Source: Stemphylium vesicarium
Lineage: Eukaryota > Ascomycota > Dothideomycetes > Pleosporales > Pleosporaceae
Direction of reading: 5' to 3'
DNA length: 64,000 bases
NCBI GenBank assembly: GCA_004380135.1
Contig: QXCR01000160.1
Span: 1-64,000, forward strand
Shown here: piece after piece, positions 23,282-35,104 of the stretch
Numbering within the stretch: position 1 is the stretch's first letter
How the letters are laid out: the number at the start of each line of letters is the position of its first letter
Position numbers and translations under genes: made by a program
The notes under the pieces: model-generated
Database searches by the model: none
The model's input: only the letters and a program-made list of their open reading frames with translations
What the model was told of the DNA's origin: nothing

Positions 23282-25304
23282 CTAGATACCAAAAGGCGTA
23301 GCGAGTGGCACCTCAACATAACTCTCATATTCTCCTCCATAATGCAACGTATGCTTTCCCTTGTTCTCCGTAATCGTTTTCCCATTCAAAGCCCCAATCT
23401 CCATCGGCGACATGTAATGTCCTGAAACCTTGATCGCGAGCGCCTCACCCACATCGAATGCCATCCCACCAGGCCAGATAGGGATCTCCAAGCGCACTAT
23501 GGTACCGGGCTTGATCTGCTCTTGCCTGTCGTTTGTGTACGTTGGCCAGGCATCGTTCTTGGAGCTGTCGATTTTGGTCACAGCGTGGCTGGCTCGCAAG
23601 CACCCATTGGGCCCGTAGTATTTGAGGAAGCAACTGTCAGCCACTTCGGAAGCGTCTTTGGCTGGCGGAATGAGCGCATTGGCGGGAACGTTGAGTTGCA
23701 GTGTTTTGTTGCCGGATGCATCGAGCTTGCGCAGTTGGACGAAAACATCGAGGTCGTCGGCTGAGTCGGCGGATAGGTACAGGACAGCTTTGGAGTAGCC
23801 GACTAGCCACTTCGGCCTGTCAAACTTCACAGCGAACACGAGTTCTTCAGGGTCGTTGTCGAGACCCTGGGGAATGATATCCGACTGATAAGAGGCGGTT
23901 GCTGAGGAGCGACTTGGTGTTGGCGATAGAGTGCCTTCCGAGCTAAGGTATAGCTTGGTCTGCTTCGCTTCGGGGATGGGGTACTGCGTTGTCGCGATGT
24001 TTGCAACGGGTTCCTAGGCCAGAAGATCAGCGATGGCAGGATGAGGTCAGTTGATTAGGCTTACCGAGGAGTTGAAGGGCAACACAGAAAAGCGGACTCT
24101 AGGCGTCTGCTCCCAACCATTCGCATCTTCTTTGAGGTAATGGTCGAAGAACCTCTGGAGGTCTCCGGTCGCATACTCGGAGTACAGATCATACCATTCC
24201 TGCCTTGGATGGATTCTAAGCCTTTGCACACCTGTCAGCCGTCCGCGTCAGAAGGGTAAGCACTCGAAACATACCACTTTTCCTTGCTACTGATCTCATT
24301 GAAGCCGGAAATTGACCCGCTCGTATGCAGTGAGGTTGAGTAGCTGGCAAGCACGTATGCAGGAGCCTGAATGTTCTCCAACTTCGCCCGTTTATCCTCC
24401 CAGTAGTCGTTGTAGAGGGGGTAGTTCTTCAGCATCTTGATCACGGCTTCTGCCTTTCCTCGACCGACCATGCTGTCTTGGAGCATGCCCCATAAGAGGT
24501 CATAAGGATATGGGATCCCGCCACGGGCCAGAGTATCACGATAGAAGTCGGCAGCACCCTCCCAGGGTGCGATGGCGGCAAGATGCGGTGGCTGCTCCGC
24601 CGCGATAAACCATTGCGACACGGCCAACCAGCTGTTACCCGCCGTGGCCACTTTTCCGGAGCACCATGGAAGCTGCGCGATGAACTCGACAGCATCGTAG
24701 CCATCTTGGCCGTCTTGTTTACCAAACCAGCTGTTCACGCTTCTGTTAGTAATGATCCAAATACAAGCTTGTCCATCACACTTACGGAATGATCCCTTCC
24801 GAATCCCAAGTTCCCCGAAGGTCGAAGTTGACGACTGCATAGCCCTTCGCGACCCATTCGGCAGGGTCAAGACCTTCAAACTTCTCGTATGTACTTGTTC
24901 GTTCATACGGCACACCAAAACGGCCCGGTTGCAAATGCAAGCCATGTACGCCTGGAAGTTACCGGCGTCAGTAGATTCCCATTGTAGCCGTGGAGTTCAG
25001 GGAGCTCACCATTGTTGTCTTTACCGTATGGGCTCCAACACAAGATAGCAGGTACCTTCTGATCGGTGGTAGGCCTGAAGATGTCTGCTCGGAGCGTCAC
25101 ACCATCTCGCATCGGCACGGCGAAATCCTTTTCCCAAACAGCGTCCGATTGAAATGCCGCTACATCGTCCCGTCCTGGTCGCTTGTGGCCTCGGGATAGA
25201 ATGGTTTTGGAGGGACCAAAACCGCTGTAAGGACCAGCGTGCTCTGAGCCAGGCGCATTGGCATCCACCAGCTCAACATCGAAGTCGTTAATTCGCAAAG
25301 ACAT
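23282..25304 (-). CDS. CocE/NonD-family hydrolase (S15-like), copy 2
   Basis: Five exons, 25010..25304, 24786..24951, 24275..24730, 24065..24221 and 23282..24013, with introns of 50-58 nt, encode 601 residues. Key joints are restored by splicing: SPYGKDNNGVHGLH, SEGIIPWFGKQDG, EKWLRIHPRQEWYDLY and FNSSEPVANI. The nucleophile elbow reads ATAGNSWLAVSQW, so Ser is in a GNSW context, different from GISY in copy 1. IAPWEGAADFYRD follows as in copy 1. The C-terminal beta-sandwich has KAVLYLSADSADDLDVFVQL. Likely a cytosolic esterase or amidase, substrate unknown. It is divergent from the cupin gene and shares a 462-bp upstream region holding a perfect inverted repeat. Confidence 0.88.
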
Positions 25305-25766
25305 GTTTGGGGTAACAATTTGGTAGTATCAGATGACTGCTACCTGATTTCAATATCCAACCTTGACACCAAGTTCCCAAATATTTAACCCAGATCCACA
25401 GAGTGAGAATTGCCTACTGGAGCATCGCAGATGCTGCAATACCAAGCTAACGGCGTCAGGTTGGCATGGTTTTCCCCGCATGTTGTCGCGCGTGAAGACA
25501 CGAACCAGCAATCGGAACGATTGTGGAGAAGTTAGCCCTGCGGGGCCGTCTCAGCTTCCGGGGAAGCCTGAATAGGCACTACGTTTGTACAATCAGCAGC
25601 GTAATGAGGCGGCGGGCATTCCGCTCTTCCTCGCGGAATGCGCCGTGTGGGATTGTGAAAGCGGATTTCTTGATACTTACTTATGTGAGCTCCACAATTC
25701 ACCGCACCTACACGACTCGTTGCGACTCCACCGCGCAACTCGTCCCATCAGTTCACAAATCCAACA
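25305..25766. other. Divergent promoter region, CocE copy 2 / cupin
   Basis: Upstream region shared by the hydrolase (minus) and the cupin (plus). It contains the inverted repeat listed separately; no gene inside. Confidence 0.55.
25616..25641. promoter_or_regulatory. Perfect inverted repeat, candidate regulator-binding site
   Basis: Arms GCATTCCGC and GCGGAATGC (9 bp each, no mismatch) with an 8-bp spacer. The arms carry CCG and CGG triplets in everted orientation, as used by Zn2Cys6 dimers. The repeat lies 126 bp upstream of the cupin start and 312 bp upstream of the hydrolase start. Binding is inferred, not shown. Confidence 0.55.
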
Positions 25767-26347
25767 ATGCAAGTCTCCATGCCCTGCCGCCGTCTCGTTA
25801 CGGGCCACAAAGACGGAAAGTCCACTGTCCTCATCGACGACAAACTGCAACCCACCGCAGGCTTCGCCGCGAACGCCAGCACGATATGGCAGAATCACCA
25901 CTATCCGGCTGAGCTAGCCGACCACGATGCTGCATCATGCGGTGGTCTCAAGATACATACAAAGGGCTCTTTGATCCGCGTCGTCGATTTCCCTCCCTAT
26001 TCGCAAGGTCACAATCATCGCACCAAGTCCCTTGACTACGGCATCGTCATACAAGGGGAAATAGAGATGTTGCTAGAGGACGGATCGAAGACCATTGTAC
26101 GCGCTGGGGATGTGGTTGTTCAGCAAGCGGTTAGTGCATGTTCTCTTTCCGCGATGAAGTGAATACTGACTGTGCGCAGACGATGCATCAATGGAACAAT
26201 CACACGGATAAAGTGTGTCGGATGATCTTTGCACTGCTTCCGGCGGAGGCAGCGAGGGGTGCCAATGGGGAGGTATTGGGAGAGTGCGGCGTACCGAAGG
26301 ATCTGCGAGTGGAGGCAGAGGAGGATGTGTATATACCGAGAATTTGA
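25767..26347 (+). CDS. Small cupin-domain protein
   Basis: Exons 25767..26129 and 26180..26347 (50-nt intron, GTTAGT...CTGACTGTGCGCAG) give 176 residues. The frame joins as VVQQATMHQWNN. Cupin motif 1 is visible as FPPYSQGHNHRTKSLDYGIV (metal-binding His in G-H-N-H) with the downstream Gly turn VIQGEIEMLLEDG. Motif 2 is GDVVVQQATMHQWNN with His. This pattern occurs in single-domain fungal cupins near aromatic-degradation or secondary-metabolite genes, often without known activity. Because both His-containing motifs are kept, a metal-dependent function is plausible. Divergently paired with the CocE copy 2 gene. Confidence 0.85.
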
Positions 26348-26635
26348 CTATTGTTTCTCCTCGCAAATGGCGTGCCGCTACTTTGGAGTGGTGATGTTGA
26401 ATATGTAAATGGGCTGACATGTCGTAGAGGCAGCCTTGGCGCTTTGATGTCGACGAAGACATACTCATGTGGCAATGCGCACCGCCCGCGGGCATGTTAA
26501 GGCACGACGGTCGTCGAACCATCCATCACCGTCCACATCACATACGCACACCACAGGAAGACGATGATGTAAAAACGGTAAGAATAGCTCAATGGCCTAT
26601 AGCACGCCAAAAATAATCCTATTCTCTACCCCAAA

Positions 26636-27215
26636 TCACAAACTCCCCTTCCCACCATTCTGCTGGATAGCCCTCGTGACCAAATCCCTACTTCACGTCA
26701 GTACATCCAGCCTCCCCCCTCTCCCAAAGGAAAGCACTCACGTATCCATAAACGCATTAATCTTCACAATGCGATCGTTCCCATCAAAATGGCAGACCCA
26801 AACATACTCGTTCGTAAACTTGAGCCCATTCTTACACTCCACATCCACGGCCTTGAGCTCCACAGCCGCTTTACTCTTGCCATCGAAGATGATATCTTGG
26901 ACGACGAGTTTAAGTGGTGTCGCCCATGTGGATGTTAGGGCGCGGGTCCCCTCGTGGAAGGCTTGTTTGGAGGGGTAGTGGCCTGAGATGGGGCAGTAGG
27001 TACCTGGGTGCAGGAGGTGACGGGTGTTAGTAGCTTTGATGCTTAGGTAGGGGGAAAGTGGTCTAGGTGTGATAGCGGGGGGTTAAGGTGGCGGTGAGTT
27101 CATTGATACCTTTGACGGTCCAGTCTACGTCATCGGCGACGTGCTCGAAGAAAGCCTGCGACTGGCCTGCACCGATGAGGGCGAAGATTTCTTGGATTTT
27201 CTCTAGGGTAGGCAT
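26636..27215 (-). CDS. NTF2-like / SnoaL-like protein
   Basis: Exons 27110..27215, 26742..27003 and 26636..26687 on the minus strand, introns of 106 and 54 nt, encode 139 residues. The start MPTLEKIQEIFALIGAG at 27215 is the first in-frame ATG. Splicing yields DVDWTVKGTYCPISGHYPSK, the DWTV.G...L.G.Y.S pattern of the SnoaL/ketosteroid-isomerase fold, and later VCHFDGNDRIVKINAFMDT. Members act as cyclases, isomerases or hydroxylase partners, or have unknown roles. No catalytic residue can be named here. It lies 0.6 kb from, and divergent to, the first FAD monooxygenase, so joint regulation is likely but unproven. Confidence 0.83.
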
Positions 27216-27817
27216 GTCGACGACGTTTGCTTTCCCTTCTAAGATTAGGGGTTGTGTGGGACTGGGAATGCACAAGGACTTGTGTTAAGTGAATGACGGG
27301 ATGGGAGCTGAAGCTATGTTACATTCAGATGCCTCAGTCGCGGAGTGGTGATCAGTAATATTGGTACCGTCTGGTTCCGTCTCCTCCTTGGCGAGTTCCG
27401 CACTCGCGCGTCGTTATTCCCGTGACTTTGCTTTCCACTTGGATTTGGTTTTCTCGCCACTGAGTCTTAGCGCATACGGTTCGGAACTTCTCCACCGGGA
27501 CGACTCCACAGTATACGGGCGGCCGTAAGGGCGTGGTGTGGCTCTTCCGCGACGATGGTAACCACACCAATTGTCCAGTAGGTGACGGAAGGTCGGCCTC
27601 GGGTCGAGCAGTTACGCAGATGGCTTGAATTGAATCATGTGGTGTGGGACTGGGTTTGCGATCAAGAAACTTTGGTGGCAATCGCAGGTTGCGGGGTGGG
27701 CCAAGGGAAAGAAGGGGGGTATGAGTATCCAGACCTGTGGATAAAGAACAGGAAAATGGTGCATATTCAGATTAAAGATAATTACCTTTAGCATTACCTC
27801 GAGATTCTGATACTACT
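27216..27817. other. Divergent promoter region, SnoaL-like / FAD monooxygenase
   Basis: Shared upstream region. ACGGGCGGCCGT at 27515-27526 holds CGG-N4-CCG, a possible Zn2Cys6 site. A TTCCG-rich stretch lies near 27375-27400. No gene seen. Confidence 0.45.
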
Positions 27818-29383
27818 ATGCCGCTGAAAGTCATCATTGTTGGCGCTGGGTTGGGCGGCTTGGCCACTGCAATTGCGCTCACAAGAGCAGGTCACGATGT
27901 TGAGGTTAGTATTACTGCAGATCTCCCAAGAATCTTGCAGTCCCGTTCATGTACTAATTCTTTCCGTGTCTAGGTCTTCGAAAAGTCTGCCTTCCACAAT
28001 GAGGTTGGAGCTGCCATCCATCTCGCTCCGAATGCCACTCGCATTCTGCAGCAATGGGATTGCGACCTTCAAGCCATGAGGCCAGCCTTTTGCGACCATC
28101 TGAGTGCTTGGGATCACAAAGGAAACTTTGTTGTAACGCCTGCAGTAAGTATTTCGCCATCAAGCTCTTTCTGCAACCATTTATGCTAACGAAATAGGTC
28201 ACCGAAAAGCTCCAAGAGCAATTGGGCATTAGCGATCCGTGGGCCCTAGTGCACCGAGTTGACTTACACAATGCGTTGCGTGAGCAAGCAGAGAAAGGAT
28301 TTGCTGGCAAGAAGCCGAGAATTCACCTGTCTTGCGCCGTGAAGTCTGTCGTATGTCCCCATCAAGGTTGCCGGTTGCAGGAAAAACACTGACATGACTG
28401 GTAGGAACCGGTGATGGGAAAGGTCTATCTGGAAAATGGACGTGTACTCCAGGCGGATCTGGTCATAGGCGCAGATGGCGTACATGTATGTGGTACTCTT
28501 GATGCTCATGTTCTTCGCTAACAGTCCTCCAGTCTCGAACAGTTGAGGCCGTCACCGGACAGCCGCCAAAGAAGAAAAGCACAGGGCAGAACTGTTTCCG
28601 CTTTCTCGTCCCTGCCGAGAAGCTGCAGGCAAACCCACTTACCAAGGATTGGATCAACCGCATCGGCTACCGCTCGCTGAATGCCTTCACCGACTCGGAC
28701 AACCCATTCAGACGCCTCATTCTATACCCATGTCGCGAAGGGAAGATTATCAATGCTCTAGTGTTCTATCCCACGGATGAGGAGGCGGTCGAATCGTCAT
28801 GGTTGAACAAAGGCAACATAAACGACATGATGTCTGAGGTCGAGGGTTTCGCTAATGAACTGCGCGAGTTCTGTAGTATGGCTGAAGATGTAAAGCATTG
28901 GAGCTTGGCGTCGCGCGACCCCCCTCCAACCTTTTATAGAGGAAAGCTTGCCCTCATCGGCGATGCAGCACATCCCACTCTTCCCCGTAAGTGCATACCG
29001 TCTCAGGGAAGGCAGATGGCTAGAGTCCGCTAACAATGCTTGCAGATCAAGGTCAGGGAGGCGCACAAGCGTTTGAGGACGCGGCAGCCCTCGGAGCCCT
29101 CTTCACAGCGAACACCAAACAAAGCCAGATCGAGCTTAAACTGAAGCTGTACACCGAAGTCCGTTACAAGCGAGCGGTGACAGTCTTGTTTATGTCCAGA
29201 GTTGGAAGCGAGATTCGGGAAGCTGCGATGGCAGATTTGAAGGCATTTGTCCCGGACGCAAAGATGCCTGAGAACATGTGGCTATTCACTTGGAACTCCT
29301 TTCCTGCAAGGGAGGCTGAGCGCGCTCTGAGCTGGTATGAGTCGCTGAAGCAAGTCGACGGTACGATATCTAGTAATTTGTAG
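27818..29383 (+). CDS. FAD-dependent monooxygenase, salicylate-hydroxylase-like
   Basis: Six exons, 27818..27904, 27974..28144, 28198..28350, 28405..28485, 28533..28986 and 29046..29383, encode 427 residues; introns are 47-69 nt. It starts MPLKVIIVGAGLGGLATAIA, a textbook GxGxxG FAD fingerprint. The DG motif appears as LVIGADGVHSRTVE, and the second FAD motif as LALIGDAAHPTLPHQGQGG. This is the class A flavoprotein monooxygenase layout (PF01494). The length matches salicylate/6-hydroxynicotinate-type enzymes, which hydroxylate phenolic rings using NAD(P)H and O2. The natural substrate is unknown. Its neighbours (dioxygenase, cupin, GST) suggest aromatic metabolism. Confidence 0.9.
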
Positions 29384-29973
29384 TTCAGTCCTAGCCCTGC
29401 GCTCACCAAATTGATCTCCCTTTTGCTTTGTTTCACGAAAAAGCAGTGCGCTTGAGTGTCATGAATACCACGTCTCAAACTGCGAAGTGACTCCAGTCTC
29501 TATCCATGTTGCCACGTAACTACCTTTGCTTTGCGATGATCACCAAGAACGGTAAGAATAGTGGCCATCATCGTGACTGCCCCAGTATGGCAAAAATCGT
29601 GAATGATAGGCCCGGCAAGCGCGGCCGTCAAAAGCAGGCATGCATTACTTAGGCTTTCCGTTTGTCCGATTTCAGAGGCGATTGATTGGTAGATGTTAGG
29701 CCTGACGTGTATAGAGCAGTCGTGGGACCCAATTTCGGGAGGGCATGTGTGGGCGCAGCAGTCCATGGGTGCTGTTGACCCCCCGGCTCAACGCTAGCGG
29801 ATGTCCACCTCGGGTTCCACTCGCGCCGGCTGGCGGTAGGGTTCGGAGAGAAGTGTGCTTCGAATTTCCGGTATTGTAAGATGCATGTAGTCTTACAAAT
29901 ACAAAAAGCGTTGTTATTACGAGCTCACCATAACGAACTTCTCCACTCAGTTCAGATACCATCATTGAACATC
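29384..29973. other. Intergenic
   Basis: 3' flank of the first FAD monooxygenase and promoter of the second. An in-frame ATG at 29881 would add 31 residues to the next protein but is less likely the start. No other feature seen. Confidence 0.5.
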
Positions 29974-31802
29974 ATGTTGAACAACGGCCAGGCTACAAAC
30001 GGAAAAGCGCACGAAAGCGGACCCAAGTTACCACCCCAATCTTTTGACAGCGATGTCAAAGAAGTCGAGTTTGGTTCCTTTGACCACAGTGGTATTCCGC
30101 TCGAGAAAGAGGAGTGGCCTGTGATCATCATAGGATCGAGTATGGTGGGCATGATGACTGGGTTGCTTCTTGGATACCATGGGTATGTGCATGAGTATAT
30201 GCGGTTTTATATCCGACAAGTCGCTGACCAAATGCTAGTATCAAGAGTATTTCTTTCGATAGACATCCACCGTCGGGCACACATCCTCGAGCTGCAGGAT
30301 TGAACTATCGCACTGTCGAAATCCTTCGCCAATTGGGCTTAGACGAAGAAGCCAAAGGTGAAAGCGCGAAGGAATTCGATATCGACGCGGGTATGTTGGT
30401 CGTAGAAAAGTTGGTTGGCGGCAAAGTGATTGCGCAAGTGCAAGAGAACAATCCTGCCGAAGTAAAGGATGTAACTCCGTGCACCAGCTGGCTGTGGATC
30501 ACCCAAGCAATGTTCGAGCCGCTACTCCGATCTAAAGCCAGCCGATTCGGCTGTACTCAGATGTACGGAAAGCTTGTCGTGCATTACGAAGAGGACGAAG
30601 CAGGGGTATTGGTAGTCGTTCAAGACCTCGAAACGAAGCAATACCAAAAGTACAGGGCGCAGTATCTGGTCGCGTGCGACGGCAACCGGAGCAGCACGCG
30701 CATCAAGGAAGGTATCAAGCTGAGCGGAGCCGGAGTTCTGCGCGACAGTCTATCGATCCGAATCGTTGGCAATTTGGCTCGGTACCTTGGTACACGTTCC
30801 GTACACGGTGTTGTCTACGTACTCAACCCCAACGCCAGCGGGGGTTTTCGATTGGAAAACCAGGGAAAGGCGGCGATTGTTATGGTGAATAGGGCAGGCG
30901 ACAAGAACAACTTCCCAGCAGGTAGCGTTACGCCAGAGGAGGCGCGAAAGTACGTGCACGAACTTTCGGGGCTGCCTAAGGATATGGACCTACAGGTACA
31001 GGGCTGCTCGTACTGGACGATGACATCGTACAATGCAGATAGACTTCAATCGCACGGGGGTCGAGTGTTGATTGCGGGCGACGCTGCGCATACAGTTCCT
31101 CCAACGGGCGGTCTCGGTGGCAACACTGGGATTGGTGATGCGCACAACCTCGCGTGGAAGCTGGCATTTGTGTTGAAGGGGTTTGCCTCTCGCGCGCTAC
31201 TTCGCACATACACCAAGGAGCGGCAGCCCGTTGATGCGTTTACCGTGGACCAAGCAACCAGGCGTTTCTACAACCGCGTCGACAATGTGCAACCACCACT
31301 TCCAGAGGAAGGGAATCTGACAGTGGAATTGGGATACCGTTATGCCGACGGCGCAATTGTAACTGGAAACAGAGGTGACGGGGAGCGATCGCAAGAGCCC
31401 TTTGAAAACCCGCTAAACCCGTCTGGCACTGCTGGAACCAGATTTCCACACGCATGGCTGGATTCTGAGAATGCGAAAGTTCGTGCGTCCACGCTGGACC
31501 TTGTGCAGCAGAAGCTGATCGTGGTCGCAACGGAACCACAGTCGCCATGGGTCGCAGCCGCGCAAGCTGTCGCGTCACGTGGCATGCCCGAGATAGCTGT
31601 CTACGAGCTGCACGAATCGTCAACTCCCTGGCGTGATGCAAATGGTGTGCTGCGCGCAAAGTGCCAGCTGCAAGCCGACGAAGCGCTTCTCGTTCGGCCA
31701 GATGGCTTCATTGCATGGAGGGCTAGGGCGGAATCGAAGCATGCTGACGTACTGCAGTCGGTACTGCATAAGCTTCTGGGGCACCCTAAGGCGGAATTGT
31801 AG
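29974..31802 (+). CDS. FAD-dependent aromatic monooxygenase, phenol-hydroxylase-like
   Basis: Exons 29974..30182 and 30239..31802 (56-nt intron GTATGT...CGCTGACC...GCTAG) give 590 residues. After a polar 45-residue leader, the FAD fingerprint reads VIIIGSSMVGMMTGLLLG, with Ser-Ser where Gly is usual at the second position. SFDRHPPSGTHPRA follows. The DG motif is YLVACDGNRSSTR, and the second FAD motif is LIAGDAAHTVPPTGGLGGNTG. The C-terminal 170 residues look like the thioredoxin-like domain of phenol 2-monooxygenase relatives. Expected: hydroxylation of an aromatic or polyketide intermediate. It differs clearly from the neighbouring FAD enzyme in length and motifs, so it is not a recent duplicate. 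Confidence 0.9.
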
Positions 31803-32062
31803 GCGCTGGACATGCATACTTAGGTCCATACCAGGGGATAGCTTGACGGCGGGGAGATGAGCAAAATTGCGGAGAACCTGGAAGGTTTGGAAAGTTGGGG
31901 CGTCTTCTTGGCACGTGACAAGCTTCTCCACTCGCGGCGCCTGACCCACACATCGGTGTGCATCGGATAGTCTAGTCTATATGTAGCTCATGTATCGTCT
32001 TTCCCGTCCTGCCGCTCCCTCTCCACGCATCGTGACGACCAGTGCACCCTCACTTTATTTCA

Positions 32063-34727
32063 ATGCCTGAACAATGGACTTGTCACGAGTGCGGCGACAC
32101 GTTCCAAAGACGTGAACACCACCAACGTCATCTGCGAGTTCACACAAAAGAGAAGCCCTTTGCCTGCTCCTTGTGTAACAGTAGTTTTGGGCGTGTTGAC
32201 TCTCTCGCTCGTCATTACAGCTCAACTCACATGCAGCCAGCCCCCGGCACCTCCTCGTCAGACGCGACCGAACGCCAGCGTGTTTCTCGAGCATGTAAAC
32301 GCTGTAGCGCTTCCAAAGTGAGATGTGATGGCAAGCATCCGTGCGAGAAATGCGCGGCTGCAGATGTTGTCTGCGTGTACGAGCCGCCGAAAAGGAGAAG
32401 AACGGCTGCCCAGAGTGTTCACGTGGAGCCTCCATCGAAACGTCGACCGAATCAGACGCATACGCATCACGACAGTACCGATATTTCTGAGAGCCAGCTC
32501 CTAACTCAGCATCGCAGCATGCCTCAAGATGACACCATGGTTACTCTGGAACCCTCCCCACCAGAGGATCAATCAAGTTTCACTACAGCTAACGTCAACG
32601 CCCTCGACCTTTTGCAATTCGACTTCTTCACCGCTTCTGATATTTCTACGTTTCCAAACGATCTGAACAATGCCAGCTGGATGCCCGATAACTCAGACAT
32701 GGGCTTTTGGTCTAATACCTTCGAACCCCACACAGCGGCGCAGCTCTTGCAAGACATTTCAAGCTTCGGGGCGGATCAGCTTCAGGAAGGCCAACAGCAG
32801 CAACTTGTCCCAGCTCCATATCTACCTCCAACTCCAGCTTCTGATATGGCTGAACTCTACAGCCGTAGCCACACTCCAGTCTTGGACAAGGATGCAGTCG
32901 ATATCCGGCAATACAATCCAACCTCTATCCGAGTAGATGCGCCATTATCATTGCCGATTGTTGATGCACCTTCACTCGTGCAGGCCGATTTGGAAGATTT
33001 CGCACATGTCCCTGGTCTGTCTCACGAACAAATCGAAGCAGTGGATGGGTTGATCGACGATGTGCAAACCAAGCCGCACTATCCACTTTTCGACAACGCG
33101 AGACTTCCCCCTGAATCCGTGATCAACGCCTGGATTCAGCTATACTTTGAGTACTTTCATCCGGTATTTCCCATTTTGCACAAGGCTACTTTCAATCTGC
33201 CAGACACCCCTCCGCTTCTCATCCTGATAGTTGCTGCAATCGGGGCACAATTCTCAAACATACCAAATTCCCTGCATTATGCGACTAGTTTGCAAGAGCT
33301 GGTGAGGAGGTGTTCATCGCGCCAAGTAAGCTTTCCCTGCTCCGCCCAAAAAGGGCCATGTGTCTAACATTTGATCGCTGTAGTGCGAGTACCAGAATCA
33401 AAACGGTCGTACCGTATGGATGACTCAAGTAGTCTTACTGAACACACTAGCCATGTCGCACTCTGGAGAAAAACGAGCGCTTGAAATCTCGGAGATCCTC
33501 CAATGTGTGCCTATAGCGTTGGCAAGGAGAAAGGGCATATTTGAAGACGTCGTTACGCACGAGCGTATTGCCCAGATGCAAGTACCTCTGCAACAGATCT
33601 GGCAATTATGGATTATGGATGAAGGAAGGCGGCGAACGGGGTTTGGCGTTTGGGTATGTCCTGGAGAAGCATCATTTGACAAGCTAATCCGTTCGCTAAC
33701 CTTCGGCCTAGCTTGTAGACTGCGCCTTCCGGACTGATTTCAATCTGACAACCGTACTGGACTCACGGGAGCTAAGGAACTCACTTCCTCAAGCAGACGA
33801 AAGATGGAACGCCAATAGTGCACAAAGCTGGGCGAGCTATCCTCCAGGACTAGGTCGGTACAAATGGCCTGAAATGATCTGAGCATAGCTGACACTTTTC
33901 CAGGTACTGGACGAACAAATTCACTGGCTGAGACTGTTGCCACTGATGACTGGATTCGTGTTTGGGGCAAAACGGGCACAATCGGAAAACAAGTGCTCCT
34001 CCAAGAACTCATGGACAGAGTTCGACCAAGAAGCCCTAAGGGCCATTCGTCGCTCACTTCGCCGACAGACAGTGCCCATGCAAAGGACGTGCTAGAAGGA
34101 CTCCTCGCGACTCTGGAACACGCCGATGATACCTCCGTCGCAGATCTTAAGGCCTTGATAACGCACAGAGCCATGTGTCTGGCAGCACTAACGATCTCTT
34201 GCTCCCCTACAATGGATCTCACGAAAGCCGCCCTTTGCCATATCTATAATCGCATGACCGACCAGGACCTTCATCAGATTGCACGGGTCTGGCGGGAAGC
34301 ACCTCACCAAGGGCGGGAAGCTGTATCTCATGCAGCAAGCCTCTTCGAGACGATTCGAAACAATCACACAACCCACTGGTCAATGCCAGCGTATTTGCTC
34401 AACGCTGTGCTGCTACTTTGGTCCTTCTCACTCCTATTCGACAATTCTAAGATCACCGGGTTTGTCGCCGAGCATGAAGAGTCGGGCTCTGTAAGCCTCG
34501 GTACTGCAGGCATCCACGGCGATCATGTGCGCGAGTGGATAATCCATGGTCACGGCCGCGTCAAGCTACCAAGTATCGCAAACTTGTTAAGCTGGCAAGG
34601 AAGGCAGAAACTGCTTGAGCATTCCACAACCACAATGGCTGGTTTGAAAAGCTGGGGTGTCAGTAAAGGCTATCAACAACTGCTCAAGCGCCTACAAGCC
34701 AGCGACGCTGCTTCCAGACCAGCTTGA
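32063..34727 (+). CDS. Transcription factor with two C2H2 fingers plus a Zn2Cys6 cluster
   Basis: Exons 32063..33325, 33384..33653, 33712..33853 and 33904..34727, with introns of 58, 58 and 50 nt, encode 832 residues. The third intron uses a weak GTCGGT donor but is needed for frame. Residues 5-55 hold two C2H2 fingers (CHECGDTFQRREHHQRHLRVH and CSLCNSSFGRVDSLARHYSSTH). Residues about 75-105 hold a Zn2Cys6 cluster (ACKRCSASKVRCDGKHPCEKC, then CVY). A Gln/Pro/Ser-rich linker leads to the fungal transcription-factor middle domain (IQLYFEYFHPVFPILHKATF; MDEGRRRTGFGVW). It is probably the regulator of the surrounding oxidative genes; this is inferred from position only. Confidence 0.88.
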
Positions 34728-35104
34728 GCTGACTAGCATAGGCAAATACGTTGCATTTTTCATCTCCTCGCATGACACGTACTCGATTTTAAACCGCGTA
34801 CATTACGCAATGACGGACGCCTGGCTATATGAGACCGACCGGGGCCTTCCGTAAGTTCGAAGCTCCGAAATTGGGCGCGGATCCGACCCTTACAGCCGTC
34901 GGCCGAACGCCGTTGTCCAGCATTGCCAAGTGCGCGAGGTCCTGAGTCTTTGTTCCGGTGGTACGACCCGAGATGTGGACCCGGATTTGGCAGCCATCAA
35001 CACCATCACATGCCTGCAAAGAACCAAAGCTATCACGCTGACTTATATGGATACCGTATATACCGTGCTTGATGGCAAAGAGTAATTCACAAAAAAAGTC
35101 AAAT
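34728..35104. other. Intergenic
   Basis: Between the regulator and the GST gene. An in-frame ATG at 35072 would add 11 residues (MAKSNSQKKSN) to the GST. No other gene recognised. Confidence 0.5.
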
